A model generated the notes under the pieces. That model saw only the letters and a program-made list of their open reading frames with translations, was not told the DNA's origin and did not search any database. A stretch of 49,803 nt of DNA from Neolewinella lacunae. GTDB lineage: Bacteria > Bacteroidota > Bacteroidia > Chitinophagales > Saprospiraceae. Both the position numbers and the translations under genes were made by a program. This document shows, in pieces, positions 26,001 through 33,196 of this stretch. Each line of letters opens with the position of its first letter. Position 1 is the stretch's first letter. The DNA is taken from assembly GCF_014349155.1 (NCBI RefSeq), contig NZ_JACSIT010000030.1, positions 1 to 49,803 on the forward strand, in the 5' to 3' direction.

Positions 26001-26638
26001 TGGAGGGTATTGCCCTGAAAAACACTGACCGTCAGGGTAGCAGCCCCGGCGTTGCCCCAGTCGACGGACACTTGCCTGGGCAGTCCGGGGCTGTAATCCG
26101 GCGGTGCCGTGGCGTTGGTGGCGGTCCAGACGTAAGTCAGGCCCGGGTCTTCGGGAAAGAGGTAGGTGGCGGTGCTGTTTTCGCAGGCGGGGATGCACGC
26201 TGCCTGCCCGTTGGGGTCGTCGCCGCCCGTGGGATCGCCGGCGGGGGGATAGTCGGCCAGGTCAACCAGCGCACAATCGGGCTTCGGGCACTTTATGGTG
26301 AGGAAGACGGCCTGAACGCCGAGAAATTCCCCGGGTTGGCCGTTGGAGCCCACCCGGAATACCTCCAGAAAGAAGGGTTCCTGGGGGCCGCAACAACGCT
26401 CTTCGCTGGCGTTGTTGCTGAAGTAAAGATCGCCCTTACGATCGACGAAGAAGCACTCCCGCTCCACTTCAGAGACCACAAAGCCCAGCCCCGGGGGCAG
26501 GTCTTCAGCGACGAGATTAGTGATGAGGCCGCGCCCAGAGGGTACGCAGATGGTGTCGGGCGGAAAGTCGAACTGCTGGGCCCGCAGGCTCGCACAGAGC
26601 AACACAAGAAGAAGCGATAGGTAGTAGCGTGGTGACAT
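20060..26638 (-). CDS. Giant PKD/Ig-domain surface protein with T9SS type A sorting tail
   Basis: The 2192-residue protein has a signal peptide (about 1-20, LSLLLVLLCASLRAQ) followed by about fifteen Ig-fold modules. Three carry the canonical PKD core (FDWDFGDGNTAQNV, YAWDFGDGLGTS, YFWDFGDGATFTG); several others carry the related WNTGATT motif of gliding-adhesin-like repeats. The C-terminal 80 residues (from DIGVFPNPASGEVFV to RRFVVQ) are a Por-secretion-tail type A sorting domain, which directs T9SS export and surface anchoring. Many cysteines (CxCCxxDI motifs) suggest disulfides or extracellular crosslinks. Likely an adhesin or a scaffold of the cell surface. Both flanks carry the same repeat types (19864-20003 and 26736-26859). 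Confidence 0.9.
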   Translation of the reverse strand: MSPRYYLSLLLVLLCASLRAQQFDFPPDTICVPSGRGLITNLVAEDLPPGLGFVVSEVERECFFVDRKGDLYFSNNASEERCCGPQEPFFLEVFRVGSNGQPGEFLGVQAVFLTIKCPKPDCALVDLADYPPAGDPTGGDDPNGQAACIPACENSTATYLFPEDPGLTYVWTATNATAPPDYSPGLPRQVSVDWGNAGAATLTVSVFQGNTLQLTRTWCVELTPSPVADFSASSAACLGQDIYFTNTSTGAPATFDWDFGDGNTAQNVANPVHSYGAAGTYTVTLYATSSGTNPDGSQACCCQDSISYDITIDPKPGPAIYWVSTLCEGDVSKYWTDATNCGDYDWTVSANGTIMGPTNNDTIMVQWGAGPAGIITLEATGCDSMYCPFPTQVVVPIISTTGVIAGPTEVCKGESASYELPKWLTVAYNWSTGASGGTIIGPNGGHIINVTWPTTPGTYVLEVDYGSAFLNGLPNHSGDDCYGTAQLSVTVLGDFTLSAFPNPACVYDAVTVFGNSDIDPLAQYDWEVMGYPSLNASGSSFTLNPGDVPGPGVYIVTATVQNPADYCVAEHSIAVVLKEAIAPVILGPADYCVGEPVVYTIASPAPGYTYNWSIPPGVGSVMVGQGGPTVTVVFTSTTGATLTVTGTDGSAPNCVSLPATVNPTTIDFIGSPAITGPAACTNSLFGYGISVAQHPDANYFWSVSPEFRGSVVAGEDTPSATIQWNNDPGMVTITLEIELCGQVLTLTENLTLTAPEEPTIVQLGDLCPDGSAVLYIDSTLFSSWQWNTGATTGAITITQPGNYLVNTIDLNGCPSVGIYKVEEVDGPAVSLSLAGVNAICVDNVPYPANPVLTATTAGVNTIEWFCNGISQGAAATGNATFTHVWNDTIKTYAYTVVVTDPNGCTTSPDPLFVYQQACCGPPYQTQALPVNHFFTATQRSPDCDIWDLVATFPADSVDCYNFDLPLYTSILGFGGDETVANDSITIRLPGVGCYTVESEIYRWAYDYDTLQVPGPVAGVLIDSIFKVDSIKCGTAIPLTICNPLLAEFDYSENCGVVTFEDESEIALTLVTGTVTYAWDFGDGLGTSTDTNPTYAYGANGTYTVTLTITDGTCQSVFTSVVTVSDLPNSDFTFLPNPVCYGKPVTFVGTGSNVIEYFWDFGDGATFTGNGPQHTFLPPPGTDDYDVTLITTNTAGCMDTVVKTIDIYPAPQQDTILASNGFIICDGESTTLSVNLVSGLDYLWNTGATTNSITVSTAGTYSVTLTTSDGCTLVPDPVEVQVVPLPDVSWSGNPYICDQGATTLKALAGGGHTYAWTNLTTGATGTAMNFTVNYQAGPATQVILLEVTNVAYGCVADTAINVQQVTSPAPVLVITGGDCEGDGSTITVTNPEPDVVYTWNTGETGLSIFTFQAGTYTVLATNVISGCTGTDQATINPLPDICIVPTGCYEICAPYTLYAPAGNYSYEWYQDGNLVGSGNQLVVTTSATYSVVVTDNTTGCFSVSDSLILVVIDCDSTACDDIITELKPYVNPDGTDAGCCYELVFGGLPAGIHAIEISSPDADLTILPGSVNPLFGYAANASPSTIQLAADATASGPLPAGGVATSAVAFCPGDFLVDPQTVIINYLGADLAVVCSDTLETTCPVEPDCVYVTSDTLACNADGGLTLTLELCVPSDLDYSIGYVELLAASFAATGSLPQGIPVVPAMLPGECRTFTVTLASLPEGAEFCYTLVAHSADPNIHPDALCCSDLEPRCLEVPDCDPCDEVRVRDVRRVGRDCCYDIVLFDGESDFDFDGIDLCVLGGSGTLSVFTSLGDPLTAVTNAGGSSVSVTATGGGALPNGLIRLPRICLDDPSQPVTLVEIKWLQGDGVVCRDTIRLECDPPCGYLKVDTIVCKEEFYVWAGNIVNTSAFPMGEAHITFPAAQGLSAWDTTIVLTGGLAPGGSFPINLFIGAPAGPLDSICFTVTLHQLGEDDEQHLNCCQFKVCIQLPDCQIEKCSCDNDEELASLVNQGFGINFTGPAPLSYTFEPVADFTGCDSFTWEVRRLNPTGPWITVGSNVNQAYTFPSAGSYRVRMTVVRTDENGKVCTGNFIRGINVLPVGTGGDTTTDIGVFPNPASGEVFVITGTLDRNSPVTLQLYDVNAKLVRNYPLLADEATENNPVRLDLRGLPSGVYILRGSNATGPWTRRFVVQ

Positions 26639-26735
26639 AAGCTGGGATGAATTTCTGGTGTGAGGCTACCCCATAGTAGCTACAAGTGTATCAATCTTAC
26701 CCCCCCAGGCCAACTTTTTCACTTTTTTTATCCGG

Positions 26736-26859
26736 GCGCGGTCGCAGGTGCAGGGGATGTGTGATGTCAGATGTGTGATGTCAGATGTAGGATGTCACAA
26801 CATCACACATCTGACATCTGACATCACACATCCAACCTCCCCTGCACCTGCGACCGCGC
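26736..26859. repeat. Palindromic element: 17-base repeat pair around heptamer arrays
   Basis: The ends are perfect 21-base inverted repeats built on GCGCGGTCGCAGGTGCA (26736-26756 and 26839-26859). Between them are heptamers: GATGTGT, GATGTCA, GATGTGT, GATGTCA, GATGTAG, GATGTCA, then CATCACA, CATCTGA, CATCTGA, CATCACA, CATCCAA. The whole can fold into one long hairpin and sits between divergent genes. Confidence 0.85.
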
Positions 26860-26921
26860 AAAAAAGAGCTTCCTTTCGGCAAAGCCCTTATCTTGGCCCT
26901 TAGCGTACAATTCCACCTTCC

Positions 26922-28010
26922 ATGCTCGATCGCCTCTACATTGCCGCCACCTCTCAACACGTTGGCAAAACCACTTCCACCCTGGGCCTGATGGCGGCCA
27001 TCCGGGCCCGCGGCAAAAAGGTGAGTTACTGCAAGCCTGTGGGCCAGGAATTTGTCGAACTGGGCGAACTGCGTGTGGATAAAGACGCCCTCCTCTTTGC
27101 CCGGGGCATGGATTTTGAGTTGCGCGCCGACATCCACAGCCCCGTCATCATCGGCCACGGCGTCACGGCGCAGTACCTCGATGATCCTACGCAGTTTGAT
27201 TTTGCGGCCGAGATCACCCGGGCCAGCCGGCGGCTCCAGGCCGAAAACGACTTCGTCATCTACGAAGGTACCGGCCACCCCGGCGTCGGTTCCGTCTGCG
27301 AGGTGAGCAACGCCCAGGTCGCCCAGCTGCTCGATGCCCCCGTGGTCATGATCGTCGAAGGCGGCATCGGCAATACAATCGATAAGCTGAACATGAACCT
27401 GGCCATGTTCCGCGAACGCCGCGTGCCCGTGCGCGGGGTGATCGTCAACAAAACCATCCCCAAGAAGCTGGATAAAGTGCGGCACTACGTCGATATCTAC
27501 CTGAAAAAACTCGGCATCCCCCTGCTCGGCGTGTTGCCCTACGAGAAGTCCCTCTCCAGCCCCATCATGGCCACGGTACGCCACGCCCTCAACGGCCGCA
27601 CGCTGTTACACCGCGACCAGCTCGATAACCAGGTCGAAAACATCGCCAGCGGCAGTTTGCTGGCCCTCGAAGAAGTCGAAAACCTCAAAAACCTCCTCAT
27701 CATCGTCAGCCACCGCCGCCTGGAAGAAGCCCTCGGGGCCTTGCAGGTCATCCTGGCCGACCGCGAGCTGCCGGGCTCCACCATCTCCGGCATCGTAGTG
27801 ACCGGCGAAGAAGACCAGAACATCGAGCTGCCCCACCTGGACTTCATCAATACCCACAAGATTCCCGTGCTCGCCTGTGCGCTGGATACCTACGGCGCCG
27901 CCATCCGCATCAGCCAGATGGAGGTAAAGATCAACCTGAAAACCCCCTGGAAGATTCGCCGGGCGGTGGAATTGATCGAAGAGTACGTCGATGTGGATTT
28001 GTTGCTTTGA
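26922..28010 (+). CDS. P-loop/DRTGG-domain protein resembling the N-terminal part of phosphotransacetylase
   Basis: The 362-residue protein has an N-terminal dethiobiotin-synthetase-like P-loop ATPase domain (Walker A as SQHVGKTTS, about 11-19; Walker B-like DFVIYEGTGH, about 110-120) and a C-terminal DRTGG domain (about 215-330, with the SHRRLEEALGALQ and GSTISGIVVTGE region). This is the layout of the regulatory N-terminal part of class II Pta, here without the acetyl-transfer domain. Stand-alone homologues are known as phosphotransacetylase-family proteins of unsettled function. It may sense nucleotides or metabolites; no catalytic reaction is assigned. A TATCTTGG box lies at about 26889. 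The hairpin element directly upstream could influence expression. Confidence 0.82.
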   Translation: MLDRLYIAATSQHVGKTTSTLGLMAAIRARGKKVSYCKPVGQEFVELGELRVDKDALLFARGMDFELRADIHSPVIIGHGVTAQYLDDPTQFDFAAEITRASRRLQAENDFVIYEGTGHPGVGSVCEVSNAQVAQLLDAPVVMIVEGGIGNTIDKLNMNLAMFRERRVPVRGVIVNKTIPKKLDKVRHYVDIYLKKLGIPLLGVLPYEKSLSSPIMATVRHALNGRTLLHRDQLDNQVENIASGSLLALEEVENLKNLLIIVSHRRLEEALGALQVILADRELPGSTISGIVVTGEEDQNIELPHLDFINTHKIPVLACALDTYGAAIRISQMEVKINLKTPWKIRRAVELIEEYVDVDLLL

Positions 28011-28150
28011 GGCCTCGCAGTAGCCAAAGGCTGCCGAGAGGCTCGGGTCGGGGGGCAAACGTCCAGCAAGGAAATTACCACCTGGTGGGATCGCCGAACA
28101 GGGCCAATCCACTTTAACAAAAGGCTATTGTACAGTGCCTTTCACCGCAC

Positions 28151-28213
28151 CCGGTGCCGCCCAGCCCGCAGGAGGCTGCAACGGCACCGGATGGGCGAAC
28201 TGCGGAGCAGTTA
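28151..28213. repeat. GC-rich REP-like hairpin after the LysM gene
   Basis: A perfect 8-bp stem CCGGTGCC/GGCACCGG (28151-28158 and 28183-28190) encloses an inner CAGCC/GGCTG stem, followed by AACTGCGGAGCAGTT. The last hairpin overlaps the stop of the LysM gene. Termination or mRNA 3' end protection is possible. Confidence 0.6.
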
Positions 28214-28612
28214 GGCGTCGGCGCTGCGTCCTTCGGGGAAGGGAATAACGAGCTCCTGGCCGGGAAAGATCTTGTTGGGATCGTCCAGCGTGTGGGTATT
28301 GGCCGCGAAGATGGCTTTGTAGGCCATGGCCTCCCCCAGGTATTCCTTGGCGATTTTGGAGAGGCTGTCTCCCTTCTCTACCGTGTGGTGGGCGTAGGCA
28401 GTGCGGTTGCGCACTTTGATGTCGGCCTCCACGTCAGAGGGGTTTTCGCCACCGATGCGCTTGATCTCGTCCCACATCAGGTCTTTGTGGTACTGGAATT
28501 CAACGGTTCCGCCCATGCGGAGCCGGCCGTCGGCTTCTTCTACGTAGCCGTCTTTGGCATCGAATTTTTCGCCCATGGTGAGGACGCTGCGGTACTTTTC
28601 GTGTAAACTCAT
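28211..28612 (-). CDS. LysM-domain protein (YgaU/Kbp-like)
   Basis: The 133-residue protein has a C-terminal LysM domain of about 50 residues (HHTVEKGDSLSKIAKEYLGEAMAYKAIFAANT ... IFPGQELVIP). The N-terminal 70 residues, rich in acidic residues and Gly, resemble the BON-like part of YgaU/Kbp proteins. There is no signal peptide, so it may remain in the cytoplasm as the potassium-binding Kbp protein of E. coli does, or cross by another route. The N-terminal half is too divergent for a firm call. The gene is monocistronic between convergent or unrelated neighbours. Confidence 0.82.
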   Translation of the reverse strand: MSLHEKYRSVLTMGEKFDAKDGYVEEADGRLRMGGTVEFQYHKDLMWDEIKRIGGENPSDVEADIKVRNRTAYAHHTVEKGDSLSKIAKEYLGEAMAYKAIFAANTHTLDDPNKIFPGQELVIPFPEGRSADA

Positions 28613-28746
28613 TGCTGGTTAATTATGGATGAACATTTAATGGTTTTACCGGACATTGGGTCAGCAGACCGAATTTCCGGGATTGTGCGTGGTGTGACGA
28701 AGGGTCGCCAAAAAGGTAACGGGATGAAGGTACAGGCTTGTCTGCT

Positions 28747-30378
28747 TTATTCTGACGAAATCAAGTTTATTTTTTCGTCAACTTCCCAGTTGGCCCGCAG
28801 CGCTTCGATGGGAAAGCGCCGGATGGTTTCCGGCTGCCGCCGGAGGAGGTAGTTGCCAGCATCGTAGCGGCCGTTGGCGTTGGCGTCGACGATGATTTCC
28901 ACCAGGTAGGTAGCGGGCTTGAGGCCGGCGTAGCGCAAATTGGCCTCCGTGGTAAAGCGCAGCACCCGTTGGGTCTCCGGCACGACTTTATCACTCTCCA
29001 CCAAGCGCAGTAAGTACTGTTGGGTGGAGTCCAGTCCCGCAATCCCCAGGTTCAGGGTGCCGTACTGTTCGGGGGAGGCGGCGGTAAAGGCCAGCGCCAG
29101 GGTATCGGGATTGGTGGCGCCCGACCAGGCCGTAAGGGCAGCGGGCAATACCCGGAGGCGGTACTTTCCTTCGGGTGCCCATCTGGCTTGCAGGCGCAAG
29201 ACCCCGGGGTAGAGCGTATCGAGGGCGAAGCGGTAGGGCAGGCCGCTGGTCAGGGTGTCGCGCAGGAGGCGGATGCGGCTGGTATCCACCGTTTCCAGGG
29301 GTTGGTTGTAGCGCAAGACGACGCCTTCCTCCGGGTTCAGGCGGCCGCCGGAGGCAGAGAGCAGCCGGAGTGGCGTCTCCTGCGTTGCCGGCCTGTTCCC
29401 TACCACCAGGGTATCCACCCACACGCCGTCGCGCCCCACCAGGATGGAGTCGGGGCCAGCACTGCGGTAGAACAGGCGGAGGGTGTCCTGATCGTTGCGG
29501 CGCAGGTAATCCCGTTGGCTGATCACCTCCACGCCTTCCGCCGCCTGGTTGAGCACCAGCCGGTACTGCCCCACCGCTGTTGAATCAAAAGTATTGACGC
29601 GCAACGGCCGGGGGATGGCCGAAAGGCGGATGGTGCCAACGGTATTACTGCCGTCGGCCACGTTAAGTACACTGTCCACAAAACCCACCGCCTGCGGCTG
29701 GGCAAAACCCGTAAAATCGAGGTAGTAGTTCGTGGCCGCCGGATTGCGCAGCAGGGCAATGGCCCGGTAGCGCCCGGGGCGAATATTGTACACCGTGAAG
29801 TTGCCTTCCTTATTGGTTTGGGCGAAGTACGTCGGGTTTTCCGTCAGCGCGGCGGTATCCGCCAGGTTGCCGTACAGCGTAAACGTGGCCCCGTCAATGG
29901 GTTTGCCCGTAAAATCCTCCACCAGCGTACCCGATACGGAAGCCGAATCGAGCACCGGCCCGGTGGCGAAGACGAAGCGGAGGTTCTCCGTAGGGTTACC
30001 TTCATTGAGGTCTTGCACGGCCGCCCCGATGTTCACCACGTAGGTAACGCTGTCCCGCAGTTCCAGGCCCGCCAGGTTGATCACCAGGCTGCGCCGCTGC
30101 AGTTCGGGGCGGTTGTCTTCTCCCAATTCCAAAGGTGGAGAAATCAGGATTTGCTGCTTGGGGTCAAGCTTCACCCATTCATCGAAAGTGAGAATGATTT
30201 CCTCCGGCCGGGAGTTGGTCTGGAAATTGGGACTGGATTTTTCCAATACCAGGGCCGGCCCGATCGTATCCCGCGGACCACCCGTGGGAGCCGAGGGCGT
30301 TGCACAACGTTGCAGGGTCGTCAGCTGGGCCAGTAACAGCAAAAGAAAAGCGGCAGCGGCAAGAAAGGATCTGATCAT
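28747..30378 (-). CDS. Ig-like-domain lipoprotein conserved in Bacteroidota
   Basis: The 543-residue protein has an N-terminal signal with a likely lipobox (LTTLQRCATPSAPTGGP, lipid-modified Cys near 25). The mature start, TPSAPTGGPRDTIGPALV, is the conserved beginning of a widespread Bacteroidota family (usually Cys-Ala-x-PxxPTGGPKDTxPP). It is followed by an SbsA-type Big_5 Ig-like domain (about 45-140), a carboxypeptidase-regulatory-like repeat (GTLVEDFTGKPIDGATFTLYG, about 155-230) and further beta-rich sequence. It is likely anchored in the outer membrane. The function is unknown. It lies in a minus-strand group of cell-surface genes. Confidence 0.82.
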   Translation of the reverse strand: MIRSFLAAAAFLLLLLAQLTTLQRCATPSAPTGGPRDTIGPALVLEKSSPNFQTNSRPEEIILTFDEWVKLDPKQQILISPPLELGEDNRPELQRRSLVINLAGLELRDSVTYVVNIGAAVQDLNEGNPTENLRFVFATGPVLDSASVSGTLVEDFTGKPIDGATFTLYGNLADTAALTENPTYFAQTNKEGNFTVYNIRPGRYRAIALLRNPAATNYYLDFTGFAQPQAVGFVDSVLNVADGSNTVGTIRLSAIPRPLRVNTFDSTAVGQYRLVLNQAAEGVEVISQRDYLRRNDQDTLRLFYRSAGPDSILVGRDGVWVDTLVVGNRPATQETPLRLLSASGGRLNPEEGVVLRYNQPLETVDTSRIRLLRDTLTSGLPYRFALDTLYPGVLRLQARWAPEGKYRLRVLPAALTAWSGATNPDTLALAFTAASPEQYGTLNLGIAGLDSTQQYLLRLVESDKVVPETQRVLRFTTEANLRYAGLKPATYLVEIIVDANANGRYDAGNYLLRRQPETIRRFPIEALRANWEVDEKINLISSE

Positions 30379-30455
30379 CTACTGGCTAAGAGCGTTTTTG
30401 GCGGACTTTCGTGGTCTGGAACAAAGGCAAAGGTAGGGTGGTCGTAGAAAACCCA

Positions 30456-32087
30456 CTAGCGCACCAGCACCACGCTGCCCTCGCGGATGCCCCGGCCACC
30501 GTCGATAAAACTCGCCTCCAGGGTCCAGACGTAGGTGCCCGAGGGCAGCTCGCGGCCGTTGAATCGCCCGTCCCACCCCACCCCAGGGTCATTGGGTGCC
30601 AGGTCAAAGGCCTCGAAGACCTGCTCCCCCCAGCGATTGAAAACGCTCAGGCGGTGGATGAGCACCACGTCGCCGCCGTCCTGCGGGAACCACTGGTCAT
30701 TGATGCCGTCTCCGTTGGGCGAAAAGGCCGTGGGCAGGTAGATTTCCCGGCAGTTGATGAAGTCCACGTCAATTTGGTCAAATACCAGCCCACAGGGGTC
30801 GTCCACGAAGGCCCGGTACCGCCCGGGCCGGGAGATGTACAGGGTATCGAAGGGCAGGCCGTCGTTGAAATCCAGAACGGGTTGGCCCACGTCGTTCTGC
30901 GGACTGATACGGAGCAGTTCCCCCAAACACAGGGTGGTATCGGGCGGCCCGAGGTCGAGAATCGGAACGGGGAGGTGATCAATCACCACCCGGTCGGAGG
31001 CTTCGCAGATGATGTCCTGGCGCGTCACGGTCACTTCGTACGTGCCGGGGGCATTGACGCTCACCCGGGGCCCGGCCAGCTCGGGGTTGGCCCACTGGTA
31101 AATCGCCGTGGGCGTGGTAACGTCGAAGCTGATGAAGTCGGCCGGGCAAATGCTCGTATCCGGCCCCAGCTTCACGAAGGCAGAATCTCCTTCCACCGTG
31201 ATGCGCACGGTATCGACCAACGGAATACCACAGGCATCAAAAATCCGCACGGTGTAGACCGTCGTAGTGTCGGGCGCGGCCGTTACACTCGGTGCGGTGG
31301 GGTCGTCCAGGCCGGCCGCCGGCGACCATTCGTACCTTTCCCCGCCCCTTACGTCCAGCAAGACCTGCCCGCCCGGGCACATCGTTACGTCCTCCAGCTG
31401 CTTGAGGAAAGAATTGAAGCGAAAGCAGACTTCCTGGCGGTTGAACAAGCCCCCCGTAGCCGCCGCGAAGCCGTAAAACACGAAGGGGTCGCCGCCAAAG
31501 ATTTCGTTCACAATATCTCCGGTGTATTCCAGGCGCAGGCTGCAGTCGAAGTACACCCGCAGCGTCTGGGCCGGGGCATCCCAGGTAACGCGCAGGGGGA
31601 TGAAGCGGCAGGTTTCAATATTGGCACTCCGCTCGGAAGCCTGCACCGGCCCGGCCAGGTTATCCGGCCCCGAGTGCGTCACCGAGCCATTGGCCATGAT
31701 AGCCACGTGGTCAAATACCGGGTCCAGCCGGTTGGTGTTCTCGTAAGTGTCGAATTCCACGCCCAGGGCCGGCCGGACTCCGCCAATGCCCAGGCCCTCG
31801 CCCGCCTGCCCCACACTGGCACTGATGGGCTGCAGTCCAAAAACCACCCCGTCCGCCCCGTCCGCGTCCGAGCAGCCGAAAAAGATGTCCATCACCAGGT
31901 CAAAACTTCTGCGCAGGTCTACTTTTTCGGGGTACCAGATGGACCCCACGTCAAACATCCGCTGAGAGGTAAGTTGAAAGCAGGAGTCGTTGGTCTGCAC
32001 CGCCGAACCGTTCAAAAAATACTGGGCAGCCAATCCCAGGGGCAGGGCCGCAACCAACAACAGGCTAAAAAGGATCTTGCGCAACAT
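30456..32087 (-). CDS. Lectin-domain surface protein with T9SS type B sorting tail
   Basis: The 543-residue protein begins with a signal peptide (MLRKILFSLLLVAALPLGLAAQ). An L-type bacterial lectin domain (about 25-230) is recognised by DIFFGCSDADGADGVVFGLQ, ALGVEFDTYEN and the conserved VTWDAPAQTLRVYFD strand. Ig-like modules of the gliding-adhesin type follow, then a C-terminal CHU_C domain (about 455-543, YLPTAFSPNGDGINDQW ... FNRWGEQVFEA ... GWDGRFNGRELPSGTYVW), the type B T9SS signal. It probably binds carbohydrates at the cell surface. ATG 32087 is used; the frame to 32219 lacks a signal peptide and overlaps a dispersed repeat and a neighbouring gene end. Confidence 0.9.
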   Translation of the reverse strand: MLRKILFSLLLVAALPLGLAAQYFLNGSAVQTNDSCFQLTSQRMFDVGSIWYPEKVDLRRSFDLVMDIFFGCSDADGADGVVFGLQPISASVGQAGEGLGIGGVRPALGVEFDTYENTNRLDPVFDHVAIMANGSVTHSGPDNLAGPVQASERSANIETCRFIPLRVTWDAPAQTLRVYFDCSLRLEYTGDIVNEIFGGDPFVFYGFAAATGGLFNRQEVCFRFNSFLKQLEDVTMCPGGQVLLDVRGGERYEWSPAAGLDDPTAPSVTAAPDTTTVYTVRIFDACGIPLVDTVRITVEGDSAFVKLGPDTSICPADFISFDVTTPTAIYQWANPELAGPRVSVNAPGTYEVTVTRQDIICEASDRVVIDHLPVPILDLGPPDTTLCLGELLRISPQNDVGQPVLDFNDGLPFDTLYISRPGRYRAFVDDPCGLVFDQIDVDFINCREIYLPTAFSPNGDGINDQWFPQDGGDVVLIHRLSVFNRWGEQVFEAFDLAPNDPGVGWDGRFNGRELPSGTYVWTLEASFIDGGRGIREGSVVLVR

Positions 32088-32174
32088 CGCGTGAAGGTAC
32101 GCCTCCCGCTCCTTCGCGCACCAGCTGATTTCCCGTTTTGCCGTAGCGTAGACAGCATTGCCGGCGGCCAGTGG

Positions 32175-32191
32175 GCGCGGCCGCAGGTGCA
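32175..32191 (+). repeat. Dispersed 17-base repeat GCGCGGCCGCAGGTGCA, copy 5
   Basis: Exact consensus copy between the lectin-domain gene and the gene at 32219. Confidence 0.75.
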
Positions 32192-32218
32192 CAGCAAGAA
32201 CAAGAAGCAATGCCCGCA

Positions 32219-32815
32219 CTAAGCCGGCACCTCCCCCCGCAGCAGGGCGGCAAGGTCAATACCGGCTACCTTAGCCAGATTGGCCATGAGGGGAATGGCG
32301 ACGATGTTTTCCCCCAGCTCCCGCAAGTCGTCCTGAAAATCCAGGTGAATATCCGGGTGTTGCTTGTGGAGCAGGCTCACAATTTTGCTCGTCCGTTTCA
32401 CTACGTAATCGTTGAGCGTACGGGCTTTCCCAGCGCTGAAAGAGGCAATCTTCTGGCGGTTTGGCCGCAACCCGTCGTTGAGCAGCAACAGATTGGCCTG
32501 AATTTCTCCGTACTTGTCTTTGGTGGTTTTTACGTGGCGCGTGATGTCTCCGCTGATGGAGCGCATGGCCAGCAACAGGTAGCCGGGCGAGTAAAAATGG
32601 TCAGCTTCCGCTTGCAGGTAGCCCTCAATTTCTTTGAGAAGGTCCAGCCGGCGATCTTCAGCCGTTTCGCCCGCATCGAGCAGCTCAAATTCCAGCTTGG
32701 CCACCAAAGCTGGCTCCTTAACCAAGAGGCGGAAAAGGAGTTTGTCTTTTTCCCGTGGGGAAAGCCGGCTGACGGCCTTCTTCATTTCTTCGCTAAGTGG
32801 GATGCGCTTTGCCAT
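32219..32815 (-). CDS. Conserved hypothetical protein, alpha-helical
   Basis: The 198-residue protein is predicted to be mostly helical and has no signal peptide or hydrophobic segment. It starts with MAKRIPLSEEMKKAVSRLSPREKDKLLFRLLVK, a basic amphipathic stretch, and has Lys/Arg-rich helices throughout. I do not recognise a domain family; a nucleic-acid or ribosome role cannot be claimed from this. A TACCTTTG box (32841-32848) lies 26 bases before the ATG, supporting it as a real and independently transcribed gene. Confidence 0.75.
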   Translation of the reverse strand: MAKRIPLSEEMKKAVSRLSPREKDKLLFRLLVKEPALVAKLEFELLDAGETAEDRRLDLLKEIEGYLQAEADHFYSPGYLLLAMRSISGDITRHVKTTKDKYGEIQANLLLLNDGLRPNRQKIASFSAGKARTLNDYVVKRTSKIVSLLHKQHPDIHLDFQDDLRELGENIVAIPLMANLAKVAGIDLAALLRGEVPA

Positions 32816-32840
32816 GGGGTGGATTTATGAGCGATTAAGG

Positions 32841-32848
32841 CAAAGGTA
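32841..32848 (-). promoter_or_regulatory. -7 box TACCTTTG
   Basis: Perfect TAnnTTTG match on the minus strand, upstream of the gene starting at 32815. Confidence 0.55.
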
Positions 32849-32926
32849 AACTTTTCGGCCCGCCCCGTTGGGGGCCAGATGCCCAAATGGCCAGCCCCGC
32901 CCCCCCGTTGAGCACCGCCTGCTCCC

Positions 32927-32968
32927 AAAAACACCGCTCCCCCACCAACGCCTGGTTGATGGGGGAGC
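32927..32968 (-). terminator. Rho-independent terminator after the small Cys protein
   Basis: On the minus strand GCTCCCCCATCAA pairs with TTGGTGGGGGAGC (one mismatch) around a short loop, followed within five bases by GTTTTTG. It lies 28 bases past the stop at 32996. Confidence 0.75.
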
Positions 32969-32995
32969 AGTTTCGCTGTTTTCCAATGCGGTCGC

Positions 32996-33196
32996 TTAAG
33001 ACTCGTACTGGTTGCAGCCAAAATCACCGTTGGTGATGAACTCCAGGCCAGCCGTAGCCGACTGTGACTGGAGTACGGGCAGGACGAATTTCATGCCGCT
33101 TTCGCTGAGCACTTCGCATTCGCCAAAGTTTTCACGGTTTTGTACGGCGGGGGCGTTGTGCTCCCAGTGGTTACAGGTTTTGCAAGTAGCTTCCAT
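32996..33196 (-). CDS. Small cysteine-motif protein
   Basis: The 66-residue product has the pattern CxxC (CKTCNHW, 5-11), GEC near 26 and DFGC near 60, spaced as in many small bacterial proteins that carry CxxCxxW...GxC...D-W-C and probably bind zinc. It has its own likely promoter (TAACCTTG at 33247-33254 on the minus strand) and a good terminator, which supports a real gene despite its size. No function is known. Confidence 0.72.
   Translation of the reverse strand: MEATCKTCNHWEHNAPAVQNRENFGECEVLSESGMKFVLPVLQSQSATAGLEFITNGDFGCNQYES

Noticed and set aside
26736-26859. Intrinsic terminator of the adhesin or the DRTGG gene
   Set aside because: It lies upstream of both divergent genes, so it cannot serve as their terminator.
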